Assembly (NCBI GenBank): GCA_032718475.1
Contig: JAUCBJ010008347.1
Coordinates: forward strand, 1 to 24,999
Direction: 5' to 3'
Source: Nemertoderma westbladi
Lineage: Eukaryota > Xenacoelomorpha > Nemertodermatida > Nemertodermatidae
Length of the DNA: 24,999 nt
Both the position numbers and the translations under genes were made by a program. Of the stretch, positions 21,980 through 24,999 are shown piece after piece; the stretch's first letter is position 1, and the number at the start of each line of letters is the position of its first letter. Under the pieces are notes generated by a model, which saw nothing but the letters and a program-made list of their open reading frames with translations, made no database searches and was not told the origin of the DNA.

Positions 21980-24158
21980 GCATGTACAACCTGTAGTAGT
22001 TTCGACAGTCCTGCATGTACAACCTGTAATAGTTTCGACAGTCCGGCATGTACAACCAGTAATAGTTAAGACAGTCCTGCATGTACAACCAGTAATAGTT
22101 AAGACAGTCCTGGATGTACAACCAGTAATAGTTAAGACAGTCCTGCATGTACAATCTGTAGTAGTTTCGACAGTCCTGCATGTACAACCAGTAATAGTTT
22201 CGACAGTCCTGCATGTACAACCAGTAATAGTTTCGACAGTCCGGCATGTACAACCAGTAATAGTTAAGACAGTCCTGCATGTACAACCAGTAATAGTTTC
22301 GACAGTCCTGGATGTACAACCAGTAATAGTTAAGACAGTCCTGCATGTACAAACTGTAGTAGTTTCGACAGTCCTGCATGTACAACCTGTAATAGTTTCG
22401 ACAGTCCGGCATGTACAACCAGTAATAGTTAAGACAGTCCTGGATGTACAACCAGTAATAGTTTCGAGAGTCCTGCATGTACAACCTGTACTAGTTTCGA
22501 CAGTCCTGCATGTACAACCTGTAATAGTTTCGACAGTCCGGCATGTACAACCAGTAATAGTTAAGACAGTCCTGCATGTACAACCAGTAATAGTTTCGAC
22601 AGTCCTGCATGTACAACCTGTACTAGTTTCGACAGTCCTGCATGTACAACCAGTAATAGTTTCGACAGTCCTGCATGTACAACCAGTAATAGTTTCGACA
22701 GTCCTGGATGTACAACCAGTAATAGTTTCGACAGTCCTGCATGTACAACCAGTAATAGTTTCGACAGTCCTGCATGTACAACCTGTAGTAGTTTCGACAG
22801 TCCTGCATGTACAACCAGTAATAGTTTCGACAGTCCTGCATGTACAACCAGTAATAGTTTCGACAGTCCTGGATGTACAACCAGTAATAGTTTCGACAGT
22901 CCTGCATGTACAACCAGTAATAGTTTCGACAGTCCTGCATGTACAACCTGTAATAGTTTCGACAGTCCTGGATGTAAAACCTGTAATAGTTTCGAGAGTC
23001 CTGCATGTACAACCTGTAATAGTTTCGACAGTCCGGCATGTACAACCAGTAATAGTTAAGACAGTCCTGCATGTACAACCAGTAATAGTTTCGAGAGTCC
23101 TGCATGTACAACCAGTAATAGTTTCGACAGTCCTGCATGTACAACCAGTAATAGTTTCGACAGTCCTGCATGTACAACCAGTAATAGTTTAGACAGTCCT
23201 GCATGTACGTACAATAGTTAAGACAGTCCTGCATGTACAGCCTGTAATAGTTTCGACAGTCCGGCATGTACAACCTGTAATAGTTTAGACAGTCCTGCAT
23301 GTACGTACAACCTGTAATAGTTAAGACAGTCCTGCATGTACAGCCTGTAATAGTTTCGACAGTCTGGCATGTACAACCTGTAATAGTTTAGACAGACCTG
23401 CATGTACAACCTGTAATAGTTAAGACAGTCCTGCATGTACAGCCTGTAATAGTTTCGACAGTCCTGCATGTACAACCAGTAATAGTTTCGACAGTCCTGC
23501 ATGTACAACCAGTAATAGTTTAGACAGTCCGGCATGTACAACCTGTAATAGTTTCGTCAGTCCTACATGTACAACCTGTAATAGTTTCGACAGTCCTGCA
23601 TGTACAACCAGTAATAGTTTAGACAGTCCGGCATGTACAACCTGTAATAGTTTCGTCAGTCCTACATGTACAACCTGTAATAGTTTCGACAGTCCTGCAT
23701 GTACAACCAGTAATAGTTTAGACAGTCCGGCATGTACAACCAGTAATAGTTTCGACAGTCCTGCATGTACAACCAGTAATAGTTTAGACAGTCCGGCATG
23801 TACAACCTGTAATAGTTTCGTCAGTCCTACATGTACAACCAGTAATAGTTTCGACAGTCCTGCATGTACAACCAGTAATAGTTTAGACAGTCCGGCATGT
23901 ACAACCTGTAATAGTTTCGTCAGTCCTACATGTACAACCTGTAATAGTTTCGACAGTCCTGCATGTACAACCAGTAATAGTTTAGACAGTCCGGCATGTA
24001 CAACCAGTAATAGTTTCGACAGTCCTGCATGTACAACCAGTAATAGTTTCGACAGTCCTGCATGTACAACCAGTAATAGTTTAGACAGTCCGGCATGTAC
24101 AACCTGTAATAGTTTCGACAGTCCTGGATGTACAACCAGTAATAGTTTAGACAGTCCG
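21980..24158. repeat. Higher-order repeat C, first copy (2,179 bp)
   Basis: Patterns from 21980 recur from 24159. The period, 66 units + 1, is explained by one +4 insertion (GTACGTAC at 23301) and one altered junction at 23205 where GTACGTACAATAG loses three net bases relative to that +4. Private variants include TTTCGAGAG (22462, also 22991 and 23091), CTGTACTAG (22482, 22620) and ACAAACTGTAG (near 22350). The unit order is mixed, with a 99-bp sub-repeat near its right end. Confidence 0.87.
23551..24012. repeat. 99-bp (three-unit) sub-repeat marked by TTTCGTC
   Basis: The variant GTTTCGTCAGTCCTACATG, with T for the A of TTCGAC, occurs only at 23551, 23650, 23815 and 23914. Spacing is 3, 5 and 3 units. 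Each is followed by a TTTCGAC unit ending CCAGTAA and a TTTAGAC unit with CCGGCATG. The 5-unit interval contains two extra units. This is the youngest-looking short-period amplification in the right part of the window. Confidence 0.88.
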
Positions 24159-24999
24159 GCATGTACAACCTGTAGTAGTTTCGACAGTCCTGCATGTACA
24201 ACCTGTAATAGTTTCGACAGTCCGGCATGTACAACCAGTAATAGTTAAGACAGTCCTGCATGTACAACCAGTAATAGTTAAGACAGTCCTGGATGTACAA
24301 CCAGTAATAGTTAAGACAGTCCTGCATGTACAACCTGTAGTAGTTTCGACAGTCCTGCATGTACAACCAGTAATAGTTTCGACAGTCCTGCATGTACAAC
24401 CAGTAATAGTTTCGACAGTCCGGCATGTACAACCAGTAATAGTTAAGACAGTCCTGCATGTACAACCAGTAATAGTTTCGACAGTCCTGGATGTACAACC
24501 AGTAATAGTTAAGACAGTCCTGCATGTACAAACTGTAGTAGTTTCGACAGTCCTGCATGTACAACCTGTAATAGTTTCGACAGTCCGGCATGTACAACCA
24601 GTAATAGTTAAGACAGTCCTGGATGTACAACCAGTAATAGTTTCGAGAGTCCTGCATGTACAACCAGTAATAGTTTCGACAGTCCTGCATGTACAACCTG
24701 TACTAGTTTCGACAGTCCTGCATGTACAACCAGTAATAGTTTCGACAGTCCTGCATGTACAACCAGTAATAGTTTCGACAGTCCTGGATGTACAACCAGT
24801 AATAGTTTCGACAGTCCTGCATGTACAACCAGTAATAGTTTCGACAGTCCTGCATGTACAACCTGTAGTAGTTTCGACAGTCCTGCATGTACAACCAGTA
24901 ATAGTTTCGACAGTCCTGCATGTACAACCAGTAATAGTTTCGACAGTCCTGGATGTACAACCAGTAATAGTTTCGACAGTCCTGCATGTACAACCAGTA
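24159..24999. repeat. Higher-order repeat C, second copy, cut by the window edge
   Basis: It tracks 21980-22919. After TTTCGAGAG (24641) three units found in the first copy between about 22479 and 22610 are missing, so the offset falls from 2,179 to 2,080 and stays there to the window end. One base difference before that is AATCTG near 22152 against AACCTG near 24331. Confidence 0.87.

Larger units (their letters stand above)
1229..24999. repeat. 33-bp tandem (satellite/minisatellite) array, about 720 units, continuing past the window
   Basis: The commonest unit starts TAGTTTCGACAGTCC, continues TGCAT and ends GTACAACCTGTAA. Every unit is in the same orientation and there are no spacers. Recurrent variable sites, counting T of TAG as 1, are 6-7 (TTTCGAC, TTTAGAC or TTAAGAC), 10 (C or A), 16-18 (CCTGC, CCGGC, CCTAC or CCTGG), 26-29 (AACCT, AGCCT, AATCT, AACTT or AACCA), 31 and 33. 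Rare insertions of 3, 4 or 5 bp occur and mark particular lineages of units. Larger distances between matching patterns equal multiples of 33 plus exactly the insertions crossed, for example 1857 = 56 x 33 + 9. No transposon, gene or unique insertion interrupts the array. A role as centromeric, subtelomeric or heterochromatic DNA is possible but nothing in the sequence proves it. Confidence 0.98.

Noticed and set aside
21615-23192. 525-codon plus-strand frame of HVQPVIVSTVL-type repeats
   Set aside because: Same artefact on the other strand. Its start coincides with a GTACGTAC frame-shifting insertion and its end with another, so it only marks a stretch without indels.
1229-24999. CRISPR array
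   Set aside because: Direct repeats of 33 bp are head to tail with no unique spacers, and there are no cas genes.
1229-24999. CENP-B box in the unit (TTTCG followed by CCGG in some units)
   Set aside because: The known core needs TTCG, four bases, A, two bases, then CGGG. Units have T where A is required and CGG is one base too close, with no third G.
1229-24999. Telomeric repeat or rDNA spacer
   Set aside because: The unit has no G-rich telomere-like motif, and no rRNA sequence is present next to or within the array.
1229-24999. Inverted segments or large hairpins within the array
   Set aside because: All units examined read TAGTTTCGAC-like on the plus strand; only short palindromes of 6-8 bp were seen.

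Overview
This window looks eukaryotic. About 95% of it (1229-24999, still running at the right edge) is one tandem array of a 33-bp unit, roughly 720 copies, all in the same orientation. I see no prokaryotic operon, rRNA, tRNA, IS element or CRISPR array. The species cannot be named from this sequence.

Layout. (1) 1-457: the 5' part of a probable minus-strand protein gene that runs off the left edge. It starts at an ATG at 457, has an 80-residue Ser/Arg/Pro-rich N-terminus, then 13-residue repeats encoded by a 39-bp DNA repeat (1-217). This is the only protein-coding candidate I support. (2) 458-737: GC-rich DNA upstream of that ATG, with imperfect internal duplication. (3) 738-1228: AT-rich unique DNA with no convincing gene; it holds one well-formed but unproven 57-nt candidate intron. 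(4) 1229-24999: the 33-bp array.

The array has several nested levels. Units differ at a small set of recurrent positions, and these variants, together with rare 3-5 bp insertions, act as a barcode. Reading it shows a very long higher-order repeat (HOR A) of 7.68 kb (about 1758-9439), present again in expanded form at about 9440-18312. The second copy is longer by 35 units plus 4 bp, gained in at least four places. A 1,857-bp higher-order repeat (HOR B) follows, with two nearly identical full copies (17813-21526) and the start of a third that switches into another sequence type at 21728. A third repeat (HOR C, period 2,179 bp) fills 21980 to the right edge, its second copy lacking three units. 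Shorter sub-repeats of 99 bp and 165 bp are nested inside.

The many long open frames across the array are a consequence of a unit length divisible by 3 and not evidence of genes: five of six frames of the consensus unit lack a stop, the variants are mostly non-synonymous, and common variants create stops. Nothing in the array shows a coding, enzymatic or defence function. Its interest lies in its architecture: very recent, nested, unequal-exchange-like amplification, or possibly assembly duplication, which long reads could distinguish.
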